Assembly (NCBI GenBank): GCA_937876985.1
Contig: CALEFT010000052.1
Location: 28,042-92,041, forward strand
DNA from: an uncultured Clostridia bacterium
GTDB lineage: Bacteria; Bacillota; Clostridia; Saccharofermentanales; Saccharofermentanaceae
Length of the DNA: 64,000 nucleotides
Direction of reading: 5' to 3'
Shown: positions 37,377 through 46,437 of the stretch, piece after piece
Layout: each line of letters begins with the position of its first letter
Numbering within the stretch: the first letter of the stretch is position 1
Notes under the pieces: model-generated
Databases searched by the model: none
What the model saw: only the letters and a program-made list of their open reading frames with translations
Told to the model about the DNA's origin: nothing
Made by a program: the position numbers and the translations under genes

Positions 37377-38909
37377 TTGAAGGGTGCAAAGAAATTTGGC
37401 AAGGTGAGATTCGATGGCCGCATTGTCCAGTTAGGCTTTGGGGCTGTCGGTAAGAGCTTTTATGAGAAGGTCCGCATGGAAATCGACTTTGATGAGGATG
37501 AGTACTATGTAGCGTCCGCAGAGCCGATGGAGAAGGACTTTTTTATTCGAATGGGCGGCAAGAAGGAGAATTTTATCGCAGCGTTCTTAACGCAGCAAAA
37601 TTACCATGTATTCTTGTCAGAATACCTGCGTGAGGGCGATTTGTTCATCGATTTCGCGGACTCGATGGGTACCTACGACATAGTCAATTGGTGTATCGAT
37701 AATAAAGTGATGTATATCAACACAGGAGAGGCCGATTGGCCGAATATTTGGTATTCGATTTTCAAAGAAAATGACAAAAAACGTGCGTTAAGAGACAGCA
37801 AAAAGGCCCAATATCCAATCGTACTCCAGCACGGCAACAACCCTGGTCTCGTGTCGCATTTTGTGAAGGCTGCTCTCGAATATGTTGTAACAAAACAATT
37901 CAAAAACGACTCTAAACTTCAAGCCCTTCTAGATAAAGGGGAGTTCAATAAGCTTGCAATGGAACTTGGCGTTAGAATTGTCCACGTAAGTGACATCGAT
38001 ACGCAAGAAATCAAATCGCTCGACCAAATGCGCAAGGAGTACATTCTCTCCGAGGAAGTGACGCAAAAGGTCTTCTACAACACATGGTGCGCCGACACTT
38101 TCTGGTTCGAGCTTCTTAGCGAATCGTGCATCGATCTTGGAACTCATGAGGATCAGAAAACTCTTCCGCCGCATAACGTCTTTGACGCGAAGCAGGGTTA
38201 CTTAGAGCTATCGAATATCGCGGAGGACGTCCGTCTTATGTCGTGCTACCCAGAAGGCACCTTCGAGGGTCACGTGGTTCCGCATGAGGAGACAATCACT
38301 ATCGCCAAGTCACTTGAGGTTTTTGATGAATCTGGAAATCTCATCTATCGTCCATCGGTTGCTTTTGTCTATTCGCCTTGCGACGCCGCTTACCGCGAAC
38401 TTGCAGACAACAAGGTTAACAGCTATCCGAATCCGGACCCCGCGAAGCCGCAGGACAACAAGAATCCGGTCCGCAGCATAATCCGCGGACACCTAGAGCC
38501 GGAAGAGACCGCCATCGCATACCGCGAGCACATCAAGTCTGGAACCGAGTACGTCGGCATCCTTCTTATCGGCGAGCGCTTTAAGCCAGTGTGGGTTGGA
38601 AACCGCATCAAGCCTTCTTATCTCTACCGCTCTCGAAAAGCATCCTTCTGGCAAACACCAACAATTACTCCTGTTGCGATGTCTGCACTCTCGTGCGTAT
38701 GTTGGATGATAGAGAACAAAGATAGGTGCAAGGGCGTGCTTTTCGCTGAAGAGATAGAGGACTATAAGAGCATAATCGGCCGCGCCGAAAAGCACATCTC
38801 GAAGACCATATATAAGACGTTCGACGCAAATCTTCCAGAGACAAAGTTAGGACTTAAGAAAGATGATTTGTCGCTAGTAAAAGCACTTCGAATAAGCGAC
38901 TCTAATTAA
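37377..38909 (+). CDS. hss: Homospermidine synthase
   Basis: The enzyme uses NAD+ to join two aminobutyl units, from putrescine and/or spermidine, into sym-homospermidine. The 510-residue protein has an N-terminal Rossmann motif VQLGFGAVGKSFYEK and characteristic blocks YINTGEADWPNIWYS, LQHGNNPGLVSHF, VFYNTWCADTFWFELLSE and PCDAAYREL. It belongs to the saccharopine-dehydrogenase-like group. The start is TTG, with GAGG eight bases upstream. It is the last gene of the operon. Two motif-like DNA copies lie near its 3-prime end (38633-38641 exact). Confidence 0.9.
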   Translation: MKGAKKFGKVRFDGRIVQLGFGAVGKSFYEKVRMEIDFDEDEYYVASAEPMEKDFFIRMGGKKENFIAAFLTQQNYHVFLSEYLREGDLFIDFADSMGTYDIVNWCIDNKVMYINTGEADWPNIWYSIFKENDKKRALRDSKKAQYPIVLQHGNNPGLVSHFVKAALEYVVTKQFKNDSKLQALLDKGEFNKLAMELGVRIVHVSDIDTQEIKSLDQMRKEYILSEEVTQKVFYNTWCADTFWFELLSESCIDLGTHEDQKTLPPHNVFDAKQGYLELSNIAEDVRLMSCYPEGTFEGHVVPHEETITIAKSLEVFDESGNLIYRPSVAFVYSPCDAAYRELADNKVNSYPNPDPAKPQDNKNPVRSIIRGHLEPEETAIAYREHIKSGTEYVGILLIGERFKPVWVGNRIKPSYLYRSRKASFWQTPTITPVAMSALSCVCWMIENKDRCKGVLFAEEIEDYKSIIGRAEKHISKTIYKTFDANLPETKLGLKKDDLSLVKALRISDSN

Positions 38910-38984
38910 GTTTGCACATGTTTCATATTTGTAGAAAACTTGATATAATGGACATTGATTTTTCTTGTTATGGAGGTTAGGGAA

Positions 38985-41729
38985 ATGGAGGAGAATAATT
39001 CTAGTAACAAGTCCGCCATAATTATGTTTGTAATGTTTGCAATGTTTATTGTTGGCATTATTCTTGCTAATTCATTAAACGACTGGTGTAAGGTTACAGA
39101 TGTAAAGTATCGTGCAGAACTTTTGAATGATCCGGAATATCCTGGAGCAATTCTTGTTACGGAGACAATTACTGTCGATGTACATGCTGCGACTAATACT
39201 GATGATGGACTATATTGGGAGCTTTGGAGAGACCTGATTGAGACTGAGACAGATGGTGTTACTGTTAAGTATGATGTTTTGTCTGTAACAGAGATTTCAA
39301 ACGGCCGCAGGATTCCATATGAGAGAAGTAGCTTCTTGTTCTGGGATGATAGTGACTACAATCGTGTGCAGTACTATTATCACGACGAAGGTCCATATGA
39401 CCCAATAAACGATACTGGTGAATGTGTAATGATTTATCCAGGTGGAGTTTACCGTGAGATAATGACCTTCGAGATTCAGTACATTATGTATGATGCAGTA
39501 CTTCGCTACGAAGACTGTTCCGATTTGTATGTATGCATGTATTCCGAGGATACAGTAAATACTTTCGAGAGCTTCGAGGCTGAATTCTTGATTCCAAATG
39601 ACATGATGCCAGATGATGATAACTATGAGGTTTACACATATGGTACGACAGAACTCGATTTTGATTACGATGAGAGCTCGACTAGAAATCCGGGCTATCA
39701 CACTATTTATTTCGAGCTTGATGAGGATGACTTGAGGTTCAATAATTCTACAGAATATATTGAGATTGAGATCATTTCTAAGAACGAAGATAGACACAGC
39801 ATTGCTCCATATGCTTCAAGAAACGACTTTTATAATGATGAGGCATACGATGATATTATCGAGGAGATGGAAGACTACTATGCTACTGGACATAGAAATG
39901 ATGTCCTTAGAGTGCTTCGTGTTGTTGGTGTAGTTGCTCTTTGCGGACTTTTGGTTCTATATGTTCTTATGTCGTATAAGATTTTCAAGAAGAAGTACAA
40001 GATGTGTGATTCTTCTGAGAAGTATGACGCTATGAGAGAGAACCTTGATGAGATTGACCCATACTTCGCATATACACTTTATAATTCGAAACGTGACATT
40101 AAGGAACTTAAGGATGGTCCACTAATGGCATTGCTTATGAGCCTTGTGCGCAAGAATAAGATTACAATTACTGATACGAGAAGCTTGACAATTGCGTTCA
40201 ATGACTATCGTTTTGTAGCACATAAGAGGAAAGGAATAGGTGGAAGACCTCTTACATATGAAGAGATACTAGAAGCAAAGAGAATTCTTGGAATTGAGGA
40301 TTCTATTCGTCCACTAACAACATACGAGATAAATCGTTATCTAGACTACAAGGGAATAGAGATGTCTGATGACGCTGAAGTTGCTATGCCAGAACTTGTA
40401 GAAGGTGCAGCAACTAATAGGGAAGATGCAATTATTAAGTACAACCGTAATCTTGTAGAAAAACCTCTCAAATATTCCGAAGAGAAGGAAGCAAGAGAGA
40501 TACTTGGAATCACATCTAGGCGCGCTCTCACACAGGCTGAGAAGTACGAATACTTAGAGTACAAATATAATCAGGAAAAGCAGGAAATGGCAAATTCTGC
40601 TCCTTCCGCTGCTACAACGGAGGCTTCAAATGCTGAGGCTATGGCTCAAGCTACTTCTGGTACGGATGACACTACATTTGCTACTTCATCGACTCCAAAT
40701 GTTGATGCTTTTGCAAATACAGGTACATTAGATTTTGGTTCTATTTCTGAGAATACTGGAATTTCTGAATCAACTGAGACACTTGAATCAACTGAAACAC
40801 TTGAATCAACTGAAACACTTGAAGCAACTGAGACACTTGAAACAGCTGAGACACTTGAAACAGCTGAGACAACAGAAGAAACAGAACCTGTTGAAGAAAT
40901 TCCACTTACAAAGTGTGAAGAAGTATTCTTAAACTTCTTGAAGAAGATTGCTTATAACGGAGCACTTGGTACATATGAAGCCAAAGTTTCTTGGAGATAT
41001 ATTGAGGATAGAATTAATGACAATTATTCGCTTGCATATAATCTTGTAAAGGAACTTGATAATGCAGCTAAGATTTACGGTGTAGAAGAAGGATATTTCT
41101 CTCAATACGATTACGAAAAGCCAAAGAAGACAATGGATATGCTTTCTAAGGTAATTGGCGTAGTTACTATTCTTGTAGTAGTTTTGTCAATCGTATACGT
41201 AGTGAACAATATTCACTTTAACATCCTTAGTGATGTTACATTCTGGCTTTACGGTATTGCATCTGCTACTGGTATATTCGCAGCCTTTAAGCTCAAGAGT
41301 ATTTCTAACAAGTGCTTGATGCTTACACAAAAGGGTGCCGATTCCTTGTCAGTAATGGAGAGCTTCTATAAGTATATTTGCTTCCCAGATTCATTAGCTT
41401 CATTCTCTGCAAGTAGTGAAGAGCTTAAGGAGAAGGCTGCAATTCTTGCTGCTGCTCTCGATATGCCAACAAGAGCTACAGACAAGATGAAGTTAAGCGA
41501 GGAAGAGGAGGCGCGTTACAGTACTTATGACAGCACTTATGACAGCACTATCCATCACGGAAACTGGAGACGCATGTATTCAACAGGAGCACATTCTAAC
41601 ATAAGGCTTAGAACACATACATTTGGACATAATGTTCGTTCAGGTGTAAGAGGAATCAGAAGCGGATATAGTAGTGCTCATGCAATGAGCGCCGCTAGAG
41701 GTGGCGGAGGCTTTGGCGGAGGCCACTAA
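38985..41729 (+). CDS. Large DUF2207-type membrane protein
   Basis: This 914-residue protein has an N-terminal membrane segment (about 10-30), an extracytoplasmic acidic domain with DUF2207 character (about 30-300), a second membrane segment (VVGVVALCGLLVLYVLM), a long cytoplasmic part, two more segments near 730-770, and a glycine-rich end (GGGGFGGGH) typical of the family. The cytoplasmic part holds two related units, near 419 (RPLTYEEILEAKRILGIE) and near 490 (KPLKYSEEKEAREILGI), then a Glu-Thr-rich tandem repeat. Function is unknown. GGAGG lies eight bases before the chosen ATG at 38985. It probably heads the locus that runs to 46826. Confidence 0.8.
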   Translation: MEENNSSNKSAIIMFVMFAMFIVGIILANSLNDWCKVTDVKYRAELLNDPEYPGAILVTETITVDVHAATNTDDGLYWELWRDLIETETDGVTVKYDVLSVTEISNGRRIPYERSSFLFWDDSDYNRVQYYYHDEGPYDPINDTGECVMIYPGGVYREIMTFEIQYIMYDAVLRYEDCSDLYVCMYSEDTVNTFESFEAEFLIPNDMMPDDDNYEVYTYGTTELDFDYDESSTRNPGYHTIYFELDEDDLRFNNSTEYIEIEIISKNEDRHSIAPYASRNDFYNDEAYDDIIEEMEDYYATGHRNDVLRVLRVVGVVALCGLLVLYVLMSYKIFKKKYKMCDSSEKYDAMRENLDEIDPYFAYTLYNSKRDIKELKDGPLMALLMSLVRKNKITITDTRSLTIAFNDYRFVAHKRKGIGGRPLTYEEILEAKRILGIEDSIRPLTTYEINRYLDYKGIEMSDDAEVAMPELVEGAATNREDAIIKYNRNLVEKPLKYSEEKEAREILGITSRRALTQAEKYEYLEYKYNQEKQEMANSAPSAATTEASNAEAMAQATSGTDDTTFATSSTPNVDAFANTGTLDFGSISENTGISESTETLESTETLESTETLEATETLETAETLETAETTEETEPVEEIPLTKCEEVFLNFLKKIAYNGALGTYEAKVSWRYIEDRINDNYSLAYNLVKELDNAAKIYGVEEGYFSQYDYEKPKKTMDMLSKVIGVVTILVVVLSIVYVVNNIHFNILSDVTFWLYGIASATGIFAAFKLKSISNKCLMLTQKGADSLSVMESFYKYICFPDSLASFSASSEELKEKAAILAAALDMPTRATDKMKLSEEEEARYSTYDSTYDSTIHHGNWRRMYSTGAHSNIRLRTHTFGHNVRSGVRGIRSGYSSAHAMSAARGGGGFGGGH
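40767..40874 (+). repeat. 18-bp in-frame tandem repeat in the DUF2207 gene
   Basis: Six units of an 18-base repeat encode ESTETL three times, then EATETL, ETAETL and ETAETT. The first units are nearly identical in DNA (GAATCAACTGARACACTT). Copy changes would lengthen or shorten a charged linker without shifting the frame. Confidence 0.9.
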
Positions 41730-41753
41730 TAAAACAACAATAGTAATTAACCA

Positions 41754-41789
41754 ATGCGACTTGCCTTATGTAAATGGGGCAAGTCGTAT
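41754..41789 (+). promoter_or_regulatory. Strong hairpin between the DUF2207 and first zinc-ribbon genes
   Basis: ATGCGACTTGCC and GGCAAGTCGTAT form a 12-base-pair stem with a 12-base loop. No T-run follows, so it is more likely an RNA processing or stability element, or a partial terminator, inside the operon. The next gene starts 21 bases further on. Confidence 0.55.
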
Positions 41790-41809
41790 GGTATAAAGGG
41801 AGAGAATAA

Positions 41810-42961
41810 ATGATAATTAAATGTCCAAATTGTACTGCTCAGTTAAATTACGATACTACATCTGGGTCACTTAACTGTGAGTACTGCGGTAGTAAGATTG
41901 ATGTTGATGCTTTTCGAGAGGGGGAAGGCCCGAAGTTTATCGACACCGAAGAAGTGAAAGAGGCCGTAGGTGAAGAAAGCGTTACCTATAATGCATATGC
42001 GTGCTCGGAGTGTGGTGCTACGATTACTTCGCCATCGACACAGTTCTCGACGTTCTGTGCTTTCTGCGGACAGAATTCGGTGGCATTCAGCAAGAAGATG
42101 GAGGCCAAGGTTCCTGACAAGCTGATTCCATTTAAGGTGGACAAGAATCAGGCAATTGAAATCATAAAGAAGCAGCTACTTAAGGGAATGTTTGTGCCGA
42201 AGGGAATGAAGAATTTTGATCTTGAGAGAGTTATTGGACTATATGTACCTTTTGACTTGCTTGATGCGGATATGTCCTTGTATCAGACGCGTGAATACAA
42301 GAGTGGAAAAAACCACGTAAAGAAGAAACGCGAGACAAAGTTCAAATTCCACAACCTTCCTGTAGATACATCCAGAAAACTCAATGACACGACTTCTGGC
42401 TGGCTCGATCCATACGACATGAAGGAACTTAGGGATTATGGCCCTGCATATATGGCGGGCTACTTCGCGGATGTTTCTGATGAGGATAATCAGTACCAGC
42501 TAGATAGCAAGTATTACCATAGAGCAAACGAGATTTCTAACCTCGCGATAAGTAGTCATTCTGGCGGAAGACTCATTGACGAGATTTGCGCATTTGACAT
42601 TAAGCGTCAAACAAAGGCGATGCTTCCGGTTTGGATGATGACACTAAGATATAATGATACGCCATATACATTTATGGTAAACGGACAAACTGGTAAGGCA
42701 GTTGGTGCATCTCCGATAGATAAGAAGCGCGCAATTGGTGCGACTATGCTTGTTTTTGCACCTGCATTAGTTGTTGGAAGTCTGATGGTTCAAATGCTAT
42801 TTAGCCTCGAAGGAGAAAGTGCTGGCGACATGCTGCAGTTCTTTATTGTTGGTGGAGTAGCGCTAGCGGCCTGGGGCAGATCAAATATGAAGAAGCTTAC
42901 TACAAATCTGTCACTATCGCAGAAGAACAAGAGCTTAATCGATATGAGAAAGGATGTGTAA
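41810..42961 (+). CDS. Zinc-ribbon membrane protein, cluster copy 1
   Basis: This 383-residue protein has two zinc ribbons, CPNC/CEYC at residues 5-25 and CSEC/CAFC near 65-88. A soluble middle contains LERVIGLYVPFDLL, then comes the family block LPVWMMTLRYNDTPYTFMVN with NGQTGKAVGASP, and two membrane segments close the protein. The ribbons should face the cytoplasm. It is paralogous to the proteins at 43512, 45127 and 17451. GGGAG precedes the start; the small gene at 42964 begins two bases after the stop. A full motif copy (41907-41920) runs through codons for Asp-Ala-Phe-Arg-Glu. Confidence 0.75.
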   Translation: MIIKCPNCTAQLNYDTTSGSLNCEYCGSKIDVDAFREGEGPKFIDTEEVKEAVGEESVTYNAYACSECGATITSPSTQFSTFCAFCGQNSVAFSKKMEAKVPDKLIPFKVDKNQAIEIIKKQLLKGMFVPKGMKNFDLERVIGLYVPFDLLDADMSLYQTREYKSGKNHVKKKRETKFKFHNLPVDTSRKLNDTTSGWLDPYDMKELRDYGPAYMAGYFADVSDEDNQYQLDSKYYHRANEISNLAISSHSGGRLIDEICAFDIKRQTKAMLPVWMMTLRYNDTPYTFMVNGQTGKAVGASPIDKKRAIGATMLVFAPALVVGSLMVQMLFSLEGESAGDMLQFFIVGGVALAAWGRSNMKKLTTNLSLSQKNKSLIDMRKDV

Positions 42962-42963
42962 TC

Positions 42964-43422
42964 ATGATTCAGTATATAATACCTGGTTTGATTCCGGCAG
43001 GAATAATTACTTTCGCGATTATGATGTTCCTTCTTCGTAAGTCGAACTCTCTTGGCGACGATATTGCGTCTTGGAAGGAGTACGGCTTCATCGACTATTC
43101 GAATGTTATTACGCCGAAGGTTTTTAAGGAAAGAGTGGACATGCTCGAGCACAAGATGCGTAACGAGAGAAATCTCTCGCTTCGTTTCAACAACAAGTCG
43201 AGCAAATACTATGTTTGTCACTTAGATGACGCTCAAAAGAATATCGAGATGACAAGGCCTTCCGCGCCTACTGCGTCCGCTACATCTTCCGCATCTTCCG
43301 CATCAGCTCCATCGAAAAGCACAGAAACAACAAAACCTGCTTCGGTAACTGTAGAGACAAGCTCTCAAAATACTGTAGACCCAGTGCTTTCGGAGGAGGC
43401 TCGCAGAATTCTAGGAGAATGA
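42964..43422 (+). CDS. Small membrane partner protein, cluster copy 1
   Basis: This 152-residue protein has one N-terminal membrane segment (IIPGLIPAGIITFAIMMFLL), a basic region and a low-complexity Ser/Ala/Thr tail. RKSNSLGDDIASWKEYGFI recalls the NxFG...DHYGxF region of the partner proteins at 44691 and 46434, but weakly. The last residues, SEEARRILGE, echo the EAREILG units of the DUF2207 protein. It is translationally coupled to the zinc-ribbon gene upstream. Function is unknown. A motif copy (43312-43320) lies in the tail. Confidence 0.6.
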   Translation: MIQYIIPGLIPAGIITFAIMMFLLRKSNSLGDDIASWKEYGFIDYSNVITPKVFKERVDMLEHKMRNERNLSLRFNNKSSKYYVCHLDDAQKNIEMTRPSAPTASATSSASSASAPSKSTETTKPASVTVETSSQNTVDPVLSEEARRILGE

Positions 43423-43511
43423 TTTTTGCAAAAATTACGGATTTTTTGTCTAGCCACTATTGCGAAAAGCTTTTCGAAATAGTATGCTAAAGATTATGGA
43501 GGGATAGGGAT

Positions 43512-44690
43512 ATGGTTATAAAATGTAAAACGTGTGCGGGTACAATCACGTATGACGGAGTGTCATCGCGATTGGTCTGCAACTATTGTGGTTCTACTTA
43601 TACTAAGTATGACTATGCTGCTGAGATTGAAGCAAATCTTCAAGAAATGCAGAAGAAGGAACTCGAAGAGGCAACAAGTGAGCAAGAAGAAACGGAGTAC
43701 CATGTATTTACTTGCTCAGAGTGTGGTGCGGAAGTAATTTCTCACAAGAATGAGGTGTCAACTTTCTGTGGCTTCTGTGGACAGAATACTATCGTATTTA
43801 GTCACATGGCTGCTAAGAAGATGCCGGATTTCATCATTCCATTTAAGACAACGAGAGAGCAGGCTGTTGAAGCTATTCACGATGTTGTTAACAAGGGTAA
43901 GTACATTCCTAAGAAGTTCAAATCTTTCGAGCCAGAGAGAGTAGTAGGAATTTATATTCCATACTATTTATATTCTTGTACATACGATGACTTGCAAAAG
44001 AGAGAAGCGCTTTCTTCATTTACGTCAGATCATAGTTTTGGAGTGCATGCAACTATGCATATGGAATTTGTTACTGTTGATGCAGCGAAGAACTTTAATA
44101 ATAAGGCAGCAGAATGGATAGAGCCATTCTATTTTGACCAAGCTGTAGGATTTGATCCTACGTACTTGATTGGATATTTTGCTGATGTTGAGGATGAAAG
44201 TGCAGATAATCTAGAGGTTCGTTCTAATTATAGATTGCGAGCAATTTATAATGCTGAAGTAAACAAGAAATACCCAGGCAAAGTAGTTTCTTCATCTCCA
44301 TTAGTTTCAAAGCCGGAAGTAAATACTGTAATGCTTCCTGTATGGATGATGACAACGGAATTTAAGGGTAAGAAACATGTATTCATGGTAAATGGACAGA
44401 CGGGTTCGGCAATTGGTGCTCTCTCATTTGATAAGCCTAAGGTTGCATTAACGGCACTGCTATTAGCCTTAGTGACTATTCCTTTGTCCTTCGTTGTTGC
44501 CATGATATTTTTCTATTTTATGCAAAAACTCGAATTACCATTTATCATACCATCTATTATGCTATCGTTTTTTGTTGGTTTTATTTTCAAAAAAGCGAGT
44601 GCGAACTATAGAGAATATAAAGAATGCATGAATATAGTCCAGGACATTAACAGTCAGAATATGGTAAATAGTAGAAGGGAGGACAAGTAA
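43512..44690 (+). CDS. Zinc-ribbon membrane protein, cluster copy 2
   Basis: This 392-residue protein has the same plan as the one at 41810: CKTC/CNYC at 5-25, CSEC/CGFC near 68-92, a soluble middle with FEPERVVGIYIPYYLYSC, then AAEWIEPFYFDQAVGFDPTY, LPVWMMTTEFKGK, VNGQTGSAIGA and two membrane segments. It is closer to copy 3 than to copy 1, sharing TKYDY after the first ribbon and the IEPFYFD block. GGAGGG precedes the start. The partner gene starts directly at its stop codon. It is separated from copy 1 by 89 bases holding an inverted motif pair. Confidence 0.75.
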   Translation: MVIKCKTCAGTITYDGVSSRLVCNYCGSTYTKYDYAAEIEANLQEMQKKELEEATSEQEETEYHVFTCSECGAEVISHKNEVSTFCGFCGQNTIVFSHMAAKKMPDFIIPFKTTREQAVEAIHDVVNKGKYIPKKFKSFEPERVVGIYIPYYLYSCTYDDLQKREALSSFTSDHSFGVHATMHMEFVTVDAAKNFNNKAAEWIEPFYFDQAVGFDPTYLIGYFADVEDESADNLEVRSNYRLRAIYNAEVNKKYPGKVVSSSPLVSKPEVNTVMLPVWMMTTEFKGKKHVFMVNGQTGSAIGALSFDKPKVALTALLLALVTIPLSFVVAMIFFYFMQKLELPFIIPSIMLSFFVGFIFKKASANYREYKECMNIVQDINSQNMVNSRREDK

Positions 44691-45062
44691 ATGAGTATAT
44701 ATACTTATCTAGCAAGACTAGCATTAGCCAAGGATGACAGTAATATTAAAGTGAAAGATATACTTCTCTATTTAGCTTTGGTTCTAACTAATTCGCTAGG
44801 CTTTATTTTTTACGTTCCTGAACTCGCTTTTAAGATAAATGTTATTGCAAGTCTAATTTTTGGAGTGCTAGTAGGAATATCACTAGTAGTATTGTTTGTT
44901 TCAAAAATATTAATCAAGTCAAACTGCTTTGGCGGAATGAATCCACCGTCTGATCACTATGGCTTTTTTAAGCATATAGAGAAAGTACCATCAAATGCTT
45001 ACTATGTAATTCAAATGGAGAGAAACAATCAGCATTCTCGTAATCCTAATGGCTACATGTGA
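44691..45062 (+). CDS. Small membrane partner protein, cluster copy 2
   Basis: This 123-residue protein has two hydrophobic segments (about 27-45 and 50-75), then a cytoplasmic tail with NCFGGMNPPSDHYGFFKHIE and YVIQMERN. The same pattern, NxFGxxxPxDHYGxF followed by QxER, is in the protein at 46434, so the two are paralogues. It starts at the stop of the zinc-ribbon gene with GGGAGG upstream. No known family was recognised. Confidence 0.65.
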   Translation: MSIYTYLARLALAKDDSNIKVKDILLYLALVLTNSLGFIFYVPELAFKINVIASLIFGVLVGISLVVLFVSKILIKSNCFGGMNPPSDHYGFFKHIEKVPSNAYYVIQMERNNQHSRNPNGYM

Positions 45063-45126
45063 CTAGTTGATTCGTTAAGGGAATATCATATGAGGACGAT
45101 TTCTGGTTATTCCTAAGGAGTATATT

Positions 45127-46437
45127 ATGGCAATTAAATGTAAGAATTGTGCAGGAGTAATTAATTACGATGTTACTACCGGCCGACTAGTATGTGGATA
45201 TTGTGGTTCTACATATACGAAGTATGACTATGCATCTGAAATCGAGATGGGCCTAGCAAGTTTTGAGGAGACAACGGATGCGAAGGCTCCGGTAGATTTT
45301 AATCCAGACGATATCTTTAAGCCTGTTTCGGATGAGATGGACGAGGTCGACGCTTGGTTCAATGAGCAGGAGCAAATCAAGAAAGGGCTTGTGAAGAAAG
45401 AGGAATTCATTGAAGAGGATGGAAAGAAATACCATTTCTTCGTTTGCGCAGAATGTGGTGCACAGGTTATTTCGCAGAACAACGAGGTGTCGACATATTG
45501 TGCTTTCTGTGGACAGAATACAGTAAACTTCGATAGACTTGGCTCTAAGAAAATGCCTGACTATATTATTCCTTTTGATAAAACCAAAGAGGAAGCAATC
45601 AAGTCCATTAGGAAGAGAGTCTCGGAAAGTAAATATGTGCCGAAGGACTTTGCTGATTTTTCTGACGAAAGTGTAGTTGGACTTTATGTTCCATATAATA
45701 TTTATTCTTGTGACTGCGATACTTTGCAAAAAAAGACACCATTTTTCTTATCGAAGATTCGTGCGCCAAAGGACGAAGAGGGTTTGATTTATGTTTATGC
45801 CGACATGCAGATGAAATATGTCACTGTCGATGCTTCTAGGAAGTTTAATAATCAGGCTGCAGAGTGGATTGAACCATTTTATTTCGACAAGGCAGTAGGA
45901 TTTGATCCGACATATTTGATGGGATTTTTCGCAGATGTATCTGATGAGAAGGCAGAGAACATGGAAGTTCGTTCGAAGCAGAAACTCAAGACTATACTTA
46001 ACAAGGCAGTCGACAAGAAGTATCCAGGTAATATTGAATTGAATAGCACAAACTTCGATAACATTACATGTGAGACAGTACTGCTCCCTGTATGGATGCT
46101 AACTAAGACATATGAAGGCGAAGCATATACATTCCTTGTTAATGGACAGACAGGGAAAACCGTTGGTGCACTTCCAATTGATAAGAAAAAGACGACTTTC
46201 ATGGCGATTTTATTAATGCTGCTTTTCACAATAGTAGCGACAGGTGTACTGTTCCTTTTGTATTTTTCTGTATTCTTGGAGTATGCGAGAATGGCAGCGA
46301 TTACTGCGATAATTATTGCGGTGATTTGTGTCATCTTTGCGGTAGTAAACGTTAAGGAATATAGGCGAGTAATGGCAGCAACACGCGACTTGTTTACGAA
46401 TAAGCTCGTAACGAGCAGATTGGAGAAAAGATCATGA
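45127..46437 (+). CDS. Zinc-ribbon membrane protein, cluster copy 3
   Basis: This 436-residue member is the longest of the cluster because an acidic insert (about 45-95, with DFNPDDIFKPVSDEMDEVD) separates its ribbons, CKNC/CGYC at 5-25 and CAEC/CAFC near 110-135. The remainder follows copy 2: VVGLYVPYNIYSC, AAEWIEPFYFDKAVGFDPTY, LPVWMLTKTYEGEAYTFLVN, NGQTGKTVGALP and two membrane segments. AAGGAG precedes the ATG. Its stop overlaps the next gene by four bases (ATGA). Function is unknown. Confidence 0.75.
   Translation: MAIKCKNCAGVINYDVTTGRLVCGYCGSTYTKYDYASEIEMGLASFEETTDAKAPVDFNPDDIFKPVSDEMDEVDAWFNEQEQIKKGLVKKEEFIEEDGKKYHFFVCAECGAQVISQNNEVSTYCAFCGQNTVNFDRLGSKKMPDYIIPFDKTKEEAIKSIRKRVSESKYVPKDFADFSDESVVGLYVPYNIYSCDCDTLQKKTPFFLSKIRAPKDEEGLIYVYADMQMKYVTVDASRKFNNQAAEWIEPFYFDKAVGFDPTYLMGFFADVSDEKAENMEVRSKQKLKTILNKAVDKKYPGNIELNSTNFDNITCETVLLPVWMLTKTYEGEAYTFLVNGQTGKTVGALPIDKKKTTFMAILLMLLFTIVATGVLFLLYFSVFLEYARMAAITAIIIAVICVIFAVVNVKEYRRVMAATRDLFTNKLVTSRLEKRS

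Noticed and set aside
39297..39797. 166-residue antisense frame within the DUF2207 gene
   Set aside because: It lies opposite a well-supported gene and has the composition expected for the complement of acidic codons.
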